NCBI GenBank assembly: GCA_003263775.1
Contig: JYJJ01000016.1
Location: 1-37,624, forward strand
DNA: 37,624 nucleotides
Source of the DNA: Vibrio maritimus
GTDB lineage: Bacteria; Pseudomonadota; Gammaproteobacteria; Enterobacterales; Vibrionaceae
Direction of reading: 5' to 3'
Part shown: piece by piece, positions 1-8,048 of the stretch
How positions within the stretch are numbered: position 1 is the first letter of the stretch
Layout: every line of letters begins with the position of its first letter
Position numbers and translations under genes: made by a program
Notes under the pieces: generated by a model
The model's input: only the letters and a program-made list of their open reading frames with translations
Database searches by the model: none
What the model was told of the DNA's origin: nothing

Positions 1-140
1 TACATAGCCTTTTCCTCAACCCAGCAAAATCAAGGCTTTCAGAGTAATTTCAACAGTTTAATTTTCCTCTGTTTTGCTAGTATTATCCAATAATGACCAG
101 TATCGAGAAAGCCTGTCGCCATTTTGCCGCCATTTTTTGC
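1..140. other. Left edge of prophage, no gene
   Basis: This short stretch follows the integrase stop codon. In P2-type prophages the left attachment half-site lies just beyond int, so attL may be here. I found no repeat longer than about 8 bases shared with the right end of the window, so I do not assign an att core. Confidence 0.3.
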
Positions 141-1187
141 TTACAGACCTAGTTTGGAAATTGGGTTTAGCTCTGCTGCCTGAATGAGGTGATCGGGTGA
201 AAAGTGGGAATAGCGCATCGTCATTTTGATGTCGCTGTGACCAAGAATTTTTTGCAAAACTAGAATATTTCCTCCGGCCTCCATAAATCGGCTTGCGAAG
301 GTATGACGAAACACATGGGTGTTTTGTCCGTCTGGCAGTTGAGGAAATGTTTGCTTAACAATATACGCAATGCCATGAAGGCAGTTTTTAAACAGCTTGT
401 CTTTTTCACCCGTACGCTCAAATGCCATCAGCTCGTTGTAGAGCTTTTCAGTGATAGGCACAGTGCGATTCTTTTTGCTCTTGGTATCTAAGAACGTGAT
501 CTTATGCTTCGTAATCTGCGGGAGGCGCAGGTTATTGGCTTCGGATATGCGAGCTCCGGTAGACAAACATACCTTACAGACTAGCTCGTACTCTTTGGCG
601 CGTTTGCTTTTGCTGATCCTGTCGAAGAGGGTAGCGATGTCACTATTTGAGAAAAAGCCCATTTCGGACTCTGTAACCGCAATCGACTTAACTGTGGCGA
701 GGGGATTAGGTTGAGTCCATTCACCAAGGGAAATCAGCTCGTTGAATACCGCTCGTAAATACCTTAAATCAAGGTTGTTGGTGGGTGCCGAAATGGATGA
801 GCCTGCGGTAGTCTCATCGCCATAACGGTTTTTAGACTTGCGACTAGAACGCCAGTGCACAAAGTCTTTCGCTGTAAACTTGATAGCAAACGGATTGCCT
901 AGCTCTTCAACGATGGTACAGAGGCGAGGGTAAACCTTTTTCGCAGACTTGAGGTGCTGGCCGTGCAGCTTGTACCAGAGTTCGACTAAGTCCTGAAGTG
1001 AGCGCAAGTCCTTCTTATCACCAAGCCAAGGCTTATCATCGACCTCTGCCATAGTGAACTTTTCGAAAGCGAGTGCTTCACCTTTGGTGGCGAAGCGCTT
1101 ACGAATGCGTTTACCTTTTCTGCCCTTTGGGTAGCATTCGCATATCCATGGCTTTTTGTTTCCATCTTTAAGGTTTCTAACACTCAT
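141..1187 (-). CDS. int: Tyrosine recombinase (phage integrase)
   Basis: Site-specific recombinase that inserts and excises the phage genome. The 348-residue protein has the normal length for P2/HP1-type integrases. A basic N-terminal arm-binding region (residues 1-45) precedes a core-binding domain (about 60-165) and the catalytic domain (about 175-335). The catalytic set is readable: Arg213 in STGARISEA, His291 and Arg294 in HVFRHTF, His317 in LGHSDI, and nucleophile Tyr326 in MTMRYSHF. Its ATG overlaps the stop of the KAP NTPase gene in a TAATG arrangement, so translation is probably coupled and int is the last gene of the leftward operon. Its position at the prophage edge fits attP lying just outside. 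The frame is intact. Confidence 0.95.
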   Translation of the reverse strand: MSVRNLKDGNKKPWICECYPKGRKGKRIRKRFATKGEALAFEKFTMAEVDDKPWLGDKKDLRSLQDLVELWYKLHGQHLKSAKKVYPRLCTIVEELGNPFAIKFTAKDFVHWRSSRKSKNRYGDETTAGSSISAPTNNLDLRYLRAVFNELISLGEWTQPNPLATVKSIAVTESEMGFFSNSDIATLFDRISKSKRAKEYELVCKVCLSTGARISEANNLRLPQITKHKITFLDTKSKKNRTVPITEKLYNELMAFERTGEKDKLFKNCLHGIAYIVKQTFPQLPDGQNTHVFRHTFASRFMEAGGNILVLQKILGHSDIKMTMRYSHFSPDHLIQAAELNPISKLGL

Positions 1188-2599
1188 TAATCAATATACC
1201 CTGCAAAGTCGATGAGGTTAAAGTAGTCCTTTTTGCTTGCATTAGATGATGAGATGTTATCTGCACCTAGTGTGTATTCATTAGAGAATGCTTGGGATAG
1301 CTGAGAAATATTAGCTGTTTCATCTCCCCCTCGTTGTGTAATAGTAGCCTTGAAATCAGCAATGTCACGGTACTCATACTGTTCTATGCTTTGAAGAATA
1401 TGATTAAATATGAATGCAATATCTTGGTTCTTTCTTATTACAACAAAGGTTTGTGAACGTTTTGCTTTTATTAAGGTGCTATCGCCATGTCCTCTAGTGT
1501 CATGTGTGTTTGACCGATATGGGGGCGAAATGATGCTTTCTTTGTATTGTGTATAAAACGAGGAAAAACGATGTTTTAATATTGACAGCAGTAAAAGGGG
1601 TAACAGTTTAAACTCCTTATTGCCATTCGCAGCGAAATCCAAGACTTGAAGTATCTTAGATATTTCTCGTAGAGAGTACACTTCATGCCAATTAAAAGCT
1701 GCTTCTATAAACTCAGTTGCTTTGTCGTTATCTATACCTACTTTTTGAAGTTTGGCTTTTATGAACTCAAAAGTTGTTGGTGCAGGTAGCGTAGCTCTGG
1801 TATCAAAGAATCGACTAAGATAGCTTTCTGAGTCAAAACCTTCGCCATAGATAGCGCGAACGGAATGCTGTAGCTGGTCCGTATCGGTTGCCAAAACAAA
1901 AACAAAATTCTTGGTTTTGAAGAAGTGTTTTACGCACTCTATTAGTTCAATAGCATAAGTTGGGCGACAGCGATCTAGTTCATCAATTAGTACGAATATC
2001 GGCTTACTCATGCCTTGGTCTGCCTTGAGGGAAGTCTCAGATAGTTCAGACAATGCATTTTTGAAGTCTGAGATCCCATTTACTTTAGCTCTTTGTTCTA
2101 GCACACCTTTAAGAATTTCTTTTAGTGCATCACCACATTCATTGCTATCAATTTGGAATTCGTCACTGATGTCTTTTAACAAAGATTCATCACCGTCCAT
2201 TCCGACTTTATTTTTGAGGTAACCAACGACTAGAGAAGGTGTGGTTCTGCGAACAAAGAACATCCCTTTCTCTAATAGATCAATTATCTTATTTTTTTCG
2301 TCATGCAGATAGTTGGAGAGCTGACTATGAAAGCAATCCATCAACGCAATCATTGGGTCATGTGTGAAATCAGACTTCCAAGCGTCGAAGTAAATCACAG
2401 GGTGATTATGACGGAGAAGGTTGTACCAACACTGTAAGAAAGTTGTTTTACCTGCTCCCCATTCAGCGTTTAAGTTAAGTACATAACCGTCATGTGATTT
2501 TGAAATGAGATAGTTAGTTAGGTACTCAGCGAAAGGCTGTCTATCAATCAATGAGTAGGAGTCAAATATTTCATCAGGATCAACAAAATTCTCACTCAT
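1187..2599 (-). CDS. KAP-family P-loop NTPase
   Basis: A 470-residue ATPase of the KAP group in the STAND class. Walker A is WGAGKT (about 47-52), followed by the KAP-typical FDAW motif (71-74). Walker B is IFVLIDELDR (201-210), and the SRFFDTRATLP stretch (262-272) fits the conserved KAP region after the sensor strand. KAP proteins often act at membranes, and some are linked to phage exclusion such as PifA of plasmid F. This copy shows no clear inserted membrane segment, but several membrane-protein genes lie just upstream in the operon. An AAGGA site precedes the ATG. The gene is not part of the P2 core set, so it is cargo. A defence role is inference from family and position. Confidence 0.85.
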   Translation of the reverse strand: MSENFVDPDEIFDSYSLIDRQPFAEYLTNYLISKSHDGYVLNLNAEWGAGKTTFLQCWYNLLRHNHPVIYFDAWKSDFTHDPMIALMDCFHSQLSNYLHDEKNKIIDLLEKGMFFVRRTTPSLVVGYLKNKVGMDGDESLLKDISDEFQIDSNECGDALKEILKGVLEQRAKVNGISDFKNALSELSETSLKADQGMSKPIFVLIDELDRCRPTYAIELIECVKHFFKTKNFVFVLATDTDQLQHSVRAIYGEGFDSESYLSRFFDTRATLPAPTTFEFIKAKLQKVGIDNDKATEFIEAAFNWHEVYSLREISKILQVLDFAANGNKEFKLLPLLLLSILKHRFSSFYTQYKESIISPPYRSNTHDTRGHGDSTLIKAKRSQTFVVIRKNQDIAFIFNHILQSIEQYEYRDIADFKATITQRGGDETANISQLSQAFSNEYTLGADNISSSNASKKDYFNLIDFAGYID

Positions 2600-2714
2600 A
2601 TTAACATTTCCTTGTGGTTAAGATGCGGGAAGACTGTGAGAACCAAAGGAGGAGCTACCAACTTCTTCTGTACATTTCTGCTTGGAGAATGTCAGTAGCG
2701 TTTGCGGTTTTCGG

Positions 2715-3629
2715 CTACAATTCAGTGTATACAGCAATAGGCTCGATAATAATTTCATTATCAAGTTTGGCGCCAAAGGTTTGCTCTAGATCGTACAAGT
2801 TTTCCGCTAGACCGACCATATGAGAAAGCATGTTTGCATCCTCGGGAATTTCTTTGATCTCTACATCAGGTGTGTCGTGTGAGTGGCAAATGGTACCTAA
2901 GACAACGAACTCTTTGGCTGTCTTTCTCGCGTACTTGCGACAAATAGCTGTAACAGAGTCCCTGAAGCACTCAGTTGACATACATGTTGAATACTCCGTA
3001 CCACCAACATACTGTTTGAATCGAACGATGTCATCGCCAAACTGCTCAAGCATAGTACTTACACTACTGATAAGCTCTTTGGGCAGATTCATCTCGGTTT
3101 GTTCTTTCATTTTTCGAACGGCTATATCTAGCTCAGAGCGAAGCTTGCTGGCTGCTTTACTATTTTGTTTCTCTGATTGTAACGTGGCTAATTTTTGATA
3201 TCCCTCTATCAGCTGTGCTTTTGCAATTGCGTCACCTATAGCATTGAAATTATTGAATAGTTCTCGAATTTCTTTTAGATCAACAAACTTGCCTTTTGCT
3301 CTTATGCGGATAAATGATTTTTCGGATCGGCATATGTCTGAATGTGTGTGGCTACCTGAAACGACATCAATAAGAAGGTTATTATTGATTAACTCACCTT
3401 CAAATAGGTTAAAAGCATAGTCGTGTAGAAATTTTTTAGTAGTAGACTGAGAGGCTTGCTTTACGGCGTCGGCAATTGCTCTACCTGATGCAATAGTGCC
3501 CTTTTGAGTTTCTTGTTCGGTGTGTTCTAATCCCTCTTGGCTTAAAAGGTATTCTGTAACACCTTCAAAGAGTTGCGATGAGAAAGAGTATAATTTTTGC
3601 TCATCCAAATAGATAAAGTTCTTAATCAT
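2715..3629 (-). CDS. DUF6414-like protein of unknown function
   Basis: A 304-residue, probably soluble protein with no membrane segment. The N-terminus (FIYLDEQKLYSFSSQLFEG) resembles the start of DUF6414 proteins, which I recall as being of unknown function; the family call is from memory of that motif. A charged, probably helical stretch (about residues 110-200) could form coiled coils. The C-terminal third (about 205-300) looks like a separate mixed alpha/beta domain. The ATG overlaps the stop of the upstream 60-residue membrane gene (ATGA), with AGGA just before it, so the two are translated together. A gap of about 115 bp separates it from the KAP NTPase gene downstream. It could be the sensor or effector partner of the KAP protein, but nothing in the sequence proves that. 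Confidence 0.6.
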   Translation of the reverse strand: MIKNFIYLDEQKLYSFSSQLFEGVTEYLLSQEGLEHTEQETQKGTIASGRAIADAVKQASQSTTKKFLHDYAFNLFEGELINNNLLIDVVSGSHTHSDICRSEKSFIRIRAKGKFVDLKEIRELFNNFNAIGDAIAKAQLIEGYQKLATLQSEKQNSKAASKLRSELDIAVRKMKEQTEMNLPKELISSVSTMLEQFGDDIVRFKQYVGGTEYSTCMSTECFRDSVTAICRKYARKTAKEFVVLGTICHSHDTPDVEIKEIPEDANMLSHMVGLAENLYDLEQTFGAKLDNEIIIEPIAVYTEL

Positions 3630-3808
3630 TTTCCTAGCCTAGTTTTGTTTTTAAAGCGCTTTTCCGCTTCTTCTTTTTTGGTTGTTCTACGTTCTACAAA
3701 GTCTTGATGAGAGTATTTGCGGCGAGTATCGACAATTGTCCATACAGAGAAAACAACAGTGGCACATACCGACAATATGGTTATTGTACTTACTAAAAGA
3801 TTCAGCAT
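3626..3808 (-). CDS. Small single-pass membrane protein
   Basis: A 60-residue protein with one membrane segment (about residues 4-25) followed by a strongly basic, charged tail (RRKYSHQDF onward), so the tail probably faces the cytoplasm. No family recognised. The start overlaps the end of the upstream four-segment membrane gene by 7 bases, and the stop overlaps the next start by 4 bases. That tight packing supports it being a real gene and a partner of its neighbours. Confidence 0.6.
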   Translation of the reverse strand: MLNLLVSTITILSVCATVVFSVWTIVDTRRKYSHQDFVERRTTKKEEAEKRFKNKTRLGK

Positions 3809-4256
3809 GCCGCTTCTCCGCTTGTAGTTGCCGTCTCGGGATTACTTGCTTTTGCCTTAGAACTAAGTCTAAAGAAAATGACAAAGCAGAGTATAAAAGA
3901 ACATACTGCTAGAACGATAGAGGAGTTGGTCAAAGAATCGACATTAATTTTATCGTAGCCAGACTCCTCAACCAGCAGAAGGAACATGAGACCACCATAA
4001 ATGACAATGGCACATATCGACCTACGTTGCTTACAGTCTTCCACGTTTGATCGCCGGACATATGCTCAAGCTCGTTGAATATGGAAATATGTAACACAAA
4101 GCCTACCGCTATAAAATCAGCTGCTTTTACTACCGCTACACCATCTATGACTAGGCTTGAAAAAAGTCTCAATAGAATCGGAATAAGACCAATGATGACG
4201 GTATACCAGAACCATTTGGTTAGCTTAGATACCTCGGAAGAATTATTAGTAGACAA
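3802..4256 (-). CDS. Four-segment membrane protein, split by an apparent frameshift
   Basis: Two overlapping frames (4256-3930 and 4044-3802) are best read as one gene of about 151 residues broken by a single-base deletion near 4015-4020. The first frame gives two membrane segments (about residues 14-35 and 42-60). The second gives two more (around ICAIVIYGGLMFLLLV and IVLAVCSFILCFVIFF). The apparent start is TTG at 4256, with TAGGAG about 8 bases upstream. No family recognised. The alternative is two genuine overlapping two-segment proteins. I prefer one gene because the same kind of one-base loss recurs in many genes of this window. Confidence 0.55.
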
Positions 4257-4335
4257 TGAGTATACTCCTAAAACATTTCTTCTTTTGAGCCTTCATATGT
4301 TGTTTTTCAGAGGCTCGAAAAACTTGCTGATAATG

Positions 4336-4748
4336 TTAACTGTTACTGGATGTTCCACGCGCAGATGACGCACTTCCACTAAGGGTTACGCTCTCTAGCA
4401 CCCTGAGGCTCAAATTGTGGTAATGCACCTTTGCCTGCGATTTTGTGATTTGCCCGCTCGATTCCATACGCTTGATTTGATCAATAGCAGCTTCAATTTT
4501 AGCGTCAGGTTTGTTTCGATTTAAATAGGGTTTGAAATTGAAAGCAGCGACCCAAAATGCAATCAGGTGCCAGATTTTGAGAGAGCCGAAATCGAGTCCT
4601 GTGAAAGTTTTGAGTGTTGGTAATAGCATACTTATAATGCCATGTGAAAAAACACCTATGACGACACCCAAAGACGTTCCTTGCTTATTTGCAACAAACA
4701 AAAATTGAGCGACTTTCTGAATAGTTGAGTAGTATCTTCTAGATTCAT
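4336..4748 (-). CDS. Membrane protein of unknown function, apparent frameshift near the start
   Basis: Reconstructed as about 137 residues. The ATG at 4748 overlaps the stop of the upstream gene (TAATG) and begins MNLEDTTQLFRK. The long open frame, starting VAQFLFVANKQ, lies one base out of phase. Restoring one G to a GG pair near 4713 joins them. Two hydrophobic stretches (about residues 28-50 and 60-75) suggest membrane segments, followed by a charged C-terminal tail rich in Lys, Asp and Ser. Without the correction the only start would be TTG at 4701, without a convincing ribosome site. No family recognised. Part of the lysogeny-operon cargo. Confidence 0.55.
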
Positions 4749-5461
4749 TATGCTTTCACCCAGTCTTCATTGGTCGATTGTTGGTGGGAAGTATTCTCAG
4801 GTGCGTCCATCAATTTTTTCAGTCCGCCCTCGTCGTTGAAGTCGTCTTTTTCCGCGTGACTAAGAATGAAGTCAATGATTTCTCTAGCTTCATATTCGTT
4901 TCGCCCATACCAACCTTTACGGATTCGATATGCGACCAAGTATTGGTCTGCATGAAGTGCAAGCAACAAAACACTCGGAAATATAACAGCGAGCCAATTA
5001 AAGTTTATAAGAGAAGTTGATGAAATTATCAGATAAACTACAAGTGTGCCTAGTAGCAATAAGTGGCTTTTGTTTGCAGCAGTAGCTCGCTCTTTTATCA
5101 TCATGCCTACAATAGTATTGCTTTTTCTTTTACTGGCGTCAGTAAGGCCTTCTATGGCAAGTAGGATTACAGAAGTATCATAGATTATTGTAAAGAGTGA
5201 ACGAAGATTCCTTGATACGCTAGAGTTATCGGGGTCTACCTCACGATAGTAGTCTATAAGCGTATTGTGTAGATGACTATATTTGTCAGCTTTGTCAATA
5301 GTATTCTTTTTAAATTGGGAGGCTAGCAGTTTCAGTTCACGCTCTAATTTTATTTTTTTGTAAAGCTGGACTATAAACTGGACTATCAATGCCAAGATTG
5401 ATAATAGTGCTCCGTCAAAGAGGTTTACTTTGTTCAACAGTTCAGAAATTAGACTATCCAT
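4748..5461 (-). CDS. Membrane protein with cytoplasmic helical domain, unknown family
   Basis: A 237-residue protein. I chose the ATG at 5461 rather than the upstream in-frame ATG at 5491 because AAGGGA sits about 6 bases before it. One N-terminal hydrophobic segment (about residues 9-31) is followed by a charged helical region. A pair of segments (about 135-180, around HLLLLGTLVVYLIIS and WLAVIFPSVLLLAL) comes next, then a cytoplasmic tail ending DWVKA. The paired segments plus helical flanks are somewhat like SLATT-type 2TM effectors of nucleotide-signalling defence systems, but I see no diagnostic motif and rate that as weak. The stop overlaps the next gene's ATG. Confidence 0.6.
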   Translation of the reverse strand: MDSLISELLNKVNLFDGALLSILALIVQFIVQLYKKIKLERELKLLASQFKKNTIDKADKYSHLHNTLIDYYREVDPDNSSVSRNLRSLFTIIYDTSVILLAIEGLTDASKRKSNTIVGMMIKERATAANKSHLLLLGTLVVYLIISSTSLINFNWLAVIFPSVLLLALHADQYLVAYRIRKGWYGRNEYEAREIIDFILSHAEKDDFNDEGGLKKLMDAPENTSHQQSTNEDWVKA

Positions 5462-5561
5462 TCTATTCCCTTCATTTCTACGTATTTTCAATTAACTATT
5501 TTAAGTTTTTGCATCTGCAACTTCTTCCCGTGAGTCCTAGCTGTGTGCAGATTCTTGCTTC

Positions 5562-6353
5562 TTAAATCAAACTTTCAATTTTATAGTGTGTTACTACCCA
5601 TACCCAAAACAAACACATGTTAAAAATGATGGGCAGAGAGAGATCAAACACCTCTCTGTTTCTGAGCAGTTCTTTTAGGTAATGGCTGGTTTTAAACCAC
5701 AACAACTGCATTCGATAGCTGAAGCAGAGGGCTTTAGATGTTTGATAAGTAATTTCACCCTCGCTAGCGTAAGCCTTTAGTCCCCACTTATTCATTAGAA
5801 CTTCGTCGTGCAGGGCTGCTTCAGAAGTTGTAAACGCAGGGTTTTCATAGCATTCGATAGAATCGAATTGATAGTTGTCACGGAACTTAAACTTAAATGT
5901 GTACGCTATCTCAGAGTCATACTCTACATCATCAATGGCATAAACATGTGAATACGTATCTATATTAACTGTGTGTATCTCTAAACTTTCGATTTTTCGT
6001 GTGTTAACAGTGTAAAAATCACTACCAAGGAACATTGACTTTCGCACAAAGCTTTCTCCGACTCTCCCCATACCCAAGCTACTTGCTAAAGCATTGAACC
6101 AGTGTTTTCTGAACTCGGTCGCATGTTCAAGGACATAGCGATACATGGCGTACCAGACTAGTCCCCAGTAGAGATAAATGAGATTTTCAGGGCTTGAAAA
6201 GTTAACAGTAGGAAGCCAAGGAATGGCAATCTTGGCATCTGTTAATTCTACCCCAATGACCATATGCGCTAAGCCAATGCAGAATAAGGTCATTAAGCCT
6301 TTTGCAGAGTTGGTGAAAGTAGGTTCCGTTACTTTATCAACTATCGGGTTCAT
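5562..6353 (-). CDS. Membrane protein co-translated with the repressor
   Basis: A 263-residue protein with hydrophobic segments at about residues 18-38, 56-75 and 238-258, and a large hydrophilic central part (about 80-230) rich in aromatic and acidic residues, likely a beta-rich domain. No family recognised. Its ATG overlaps the stop of the CI repressor gene by 4 bases (ATGA). It must therefore share the repressor transcript and be made in the lysogen, as expected for superinfection exclusion or another prophage trait. About 100 bp separates it from the next membrane gene. Function is unknown. Confidence 0.65.
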   Translation of the reverse strand: MNPIVDKVTEPTFTNSAKGLMTLFCIGLAHMVIGVELTDAKIAIPWLPTVNFSSPENLIYLYWGLVWYAMYRYVLEHATEFRKHWFNALASSLGMGRVGESFVRKSMFLGSDFYTVNTRKIESLEIHTVNIDTYSHVYAIDDVEYDSEIAYTFKFKFRDNYQFDSIECYENPAFTTSEAALHDEVLMNKWGLKAYASEGEITYQTSKALCFSYRMQLLWFKTSHYLKELLRNREVFDLSLPIIFNMCLFWVWVVTHYKIESLI

Positions 6354-6958
6354 TTCTTCTTCATTTCCATCGCTACGCGCCCAAGCACCTTAATGTCATC
6401 CTCAGACACTTCAATCGTGGATGTGTCGAAAGCAATCGCTAGCTTCTTGCCTGGCAAACGCTGGACATAGTTCACAGACAAAACGCCGTCTATATCCAAT
6501 AAATAGTCACCCGAGGCTGGCTTAGTTTCAGTCTGGTTTATGTATTGCAGACAACCGTTTTGCTCTAAGACAATCACGCTACCTTTGACCAAGCCAAAGT
6601 CACTTAGCGTTGACACGCCCATTTCAACACTACCTGTTTTTTCTAGTGTGCCGTTGATAAGGCTATATTTGTCCAAGCTGCTTGTCGGAGCTGTCACTTC
6701 CTCATCTTCAGGGAAAGGTTTCCCTTCTCCTAGCGCCATATAGCGAACAGAGGCTCCAGATTCTAAGTGTTCACGCACAATTAACTCAAAACCTGTTCGG
6801 TCATGGTGGTGCCAAGTCGAAAACGTTGAACTAGGTACGCCATAGTAGTCACTCATAAGCTCATATGTCTTACAACCTGTCACCTCTTTTAGTTTTTCCG
6901 TAAATTTTCTCCCCTTTAGATAGTCAAATGGGGGAACTTTGGCTTCCAATCTACTCAT
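6350..6958 (-). CDS. cI: CI-type phage repressor
   Basis: A 202-residue repressor of the 186/HP1/K139 CI kind. The N-terminal helix-turn-helix domain (about residues 18-78, including YELMSDYYGVPSSTFSTWH) matches the Phage_CI_repr family. The C-terminal part (about 95-200) fits the Phage_CI_C oligomerisation domain. I do not see the Ala/Cys-Gly cleavage site with a Ser-Lys pair typical of LexA-like self-cleaving repressors, so RecA-driven cleavage is unlikely. It is divergent from the Cox-like gene across a 189-bp control region that carries two matching palindromes near its own start. It heads the leftward operon that ends in int. Confidence 0.85.
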   Translation of the reverse strand: MSRLEAKVPPFDYLKGRKFTEKLKEVTGCKTYELMSDYYGVPSSTFSTWHHHDRTGFELIVREHLESGASVRYMALGEGKPFPEDEEVTAPTSSLDKYSLINGTLEKTGSVEMGVSTLSDFGLVKGSVIVLEQNGCLQYINQTETKPASGDYLLDIDGVLSVNYVQRLPGKKLAIAFDTSTIEVSEDDIKVLGRVAMEMKKK

Positions 6959-7147
6959 ATGGCAAACAAACTCTCACTTAAATGGCGAACTATTGGCAAA
7001 TTCATTTAAATGGGATCTAAAATCAACTATCCGATATTAAATCTTGCAAATGATAGAATTTGATCGTAACTTTATCTCAAAGGAAATGATGGTTTACCAA
7101 TCTCACTCAATAACCATCAAATGCATTCAAACAAGTAGGATACCATT
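6959..7147. promoter_or_regulatory. Lysogeny/lysis switch: divergent control region
   Basis: A 189-bp spacer between the leftward cI gene and the rightward Cox-like gene. Two copies of a 10-bp palindrome lie 28 bp apart: CACTTAAATG at 6975-6984 (one mismatch) and the perfect CATTTAAATG at 7003-7012. Both are followed by GG and are good CI operator candidates. A rightward extended -10 (TGATAGAAT, 7051-7059) lies beyond them; an alternative pair is TTGCAA (7044) with TAACTT (7067). An inverted repeat, TGATGGTT at 7087-7094 and AACCATCA at 7112-7119, lies in the leader before the Cox-like start and may bind Cox or fold in RNA. No leftward promoter stands out. Confidence 0.6.
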
Positions 7148-7348
7148 ATGGCAACTATTCAAATAGCGGTTGACGCACCTTTTTGTACTAAAAAAGAGTT
7201 TCTTAGGCGTACTGGCTGGTCCGCTTCCTCTCTAAATCGCGCCATAGCAAATGGCGATATCCCAATCCTTGAAAAGAAAGGCGAGAAAGGCTCGGTTCTT
7301 ATCAACTTGCCAAAGCTGATGCAGCGCTCAGCGGAGCAAGAGGTATGA
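7148..7348 (+). CDS. Cox-like regulator / excisionase
   Basis: A 66-residue DNA-binding protein, first gene of the rightward early operon, with AGGA before the ATG. The sequence (CTKKEFLRRTGWSASSLNRA, then a basic turn and a short strand) fits the winged-helix fold of P2 Cox-type proteins. Cox proteins repress the lysogenic promoter and direct excision with integrase. The position, first gene opposite cI, is where P2, HP1 and K139 carry cox. The assignment rests on position, size and fold pattern rather than a strong signature. Confidence 0.7.
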   Translation: MATIQIAVDAPFCTKKEFLRRTGWSASSLNRAIANGDIPILEKKGEKGSVLINLPKLMQRSAEQEV

Positions 7349-7497
7349 AGTTCGCCTTGTCACCATCGGCCAAGCCCACTTTGCGAGATGCATTGAGTAG
7401 GGCTTGGGAAAAAAGATACCCAGATAAATGCCCAATTTGGCTAGACGTCATTGGTTGGTCATTCGTTCTCGTACCTTTTTCTTTAAATGAGTGTTAG
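7345..7497 (+). CDS. Small hypothetical early protein
   Basis: A 50-residue reading frame that starts inside the end of the Cox-like gene (ATGA overlap) and runs to TAG at 7495, just before the CII-like gene. It begins MKFALSPSAKPTLRDALSRA and has a short hydrophobic C-terminal part (IWLDVIGWSFVLVPF). The 4-base overlap and the exact fit between two real genes make it credible. No family recognised and no function can be given. Confidence 0.5.
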   Translation: MKFALSPSAKPTLRDALSRAWEKRYPDKCPIWLDVIGWSFVLVPFSLNEC

Positions 7498-7499
7498 CC

Positions 7500-8039
7500 A
7501 TGAACGAAAAGAACTCAATGTGCGAATTTCGTGAGCTCAAACAAAAGTCATTTGACGAGGCTTGTTTCTCATTCGCGAGACAAGAAAACATGGAAGCGAT
7601 AGCCAGAGAGCTAGAAATGTCGCCAACCATGCTGCGCAACAAGCTCAATCCAGATCAGCCACACGTGCTGAAACCTGTCGAGCTTATCGCGGTTTCGAAA
7701 GTCAGCGGGAATTACACGCTGGTCAACAGTCTTTTGCTTGGGCTCGACGTCGTCACCGCACCTATCGAGTCAGCCGAGCAAGCCGAGTCCATAGTAGGGC
7801 GCTTATTCAAACACAACGCCAACGCTGGCGAACTCTCCGCATGGGCGTTAGCACACGGCAATCAAAACCATTTCTCAAGAACACAAAAGCAATCTCTTAT
7901 CCAAAAAGCGCAAGCAGGTATCGGCAACCTCGTCCTGCTAATCAATGAAATCGAAGACCGCACCACAGGCCTACAGCCACTTATGCAGTTTGGCTCTGAT
8001 GTTTTGGCGAATGGTGCAGCAATTCCAGGTTTAACCTAA
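7500..8039 (+). CDS. CII-like phage regulatory protein (CP76 family)
   Basis: A 179-residue protein resembling the Phage_CII family of P2/186/HP1-type phages. An N-terminal helix-turn-helix lies at about residues 20-65 (IARELEMSPTMLRNKLNPD), followed by a mostly helical C-terminal region with QNHFSRTQKQ. In phage 186, CII activates a promoter that sets up lysogeny. Here it is the third gene of the early operon, which suits that role. I chose ATG at 7500; a GTG at 7491 is the alternative. Confidence 0.75.
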   Translation: MNEKNSMCEFRELKQKSFDEACFSFARQENMEAIARELEMSPTMLRNKLNPDQPHVLKPVELIAVSKVSGNYTLVNSLLLGLDVVTAPIESAEQAESIVGRLFKHNANAGELSAWALAHGNQNHFSRTQKQSLIQKAQAGIGNLVLLINEIEDRTTGLQPLMQFGSDVLANGAAIPGLT

Positions 8040-8048
8040 GGAGTCCCC

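Noticed and set aside
1..140. 8-base matches such as TTTTGCTA and CAAGGCTT shared with the right end
   Set aside because: Too short to be an attachment core; matches of this size are expected by chance over these lengths.
4748..5461. SLATT-type effector call for the 237-residue membrane protein
   Set aside because: Only general topology fits; no diagnostic sequence seen, so kept as an unknown membrane protein.
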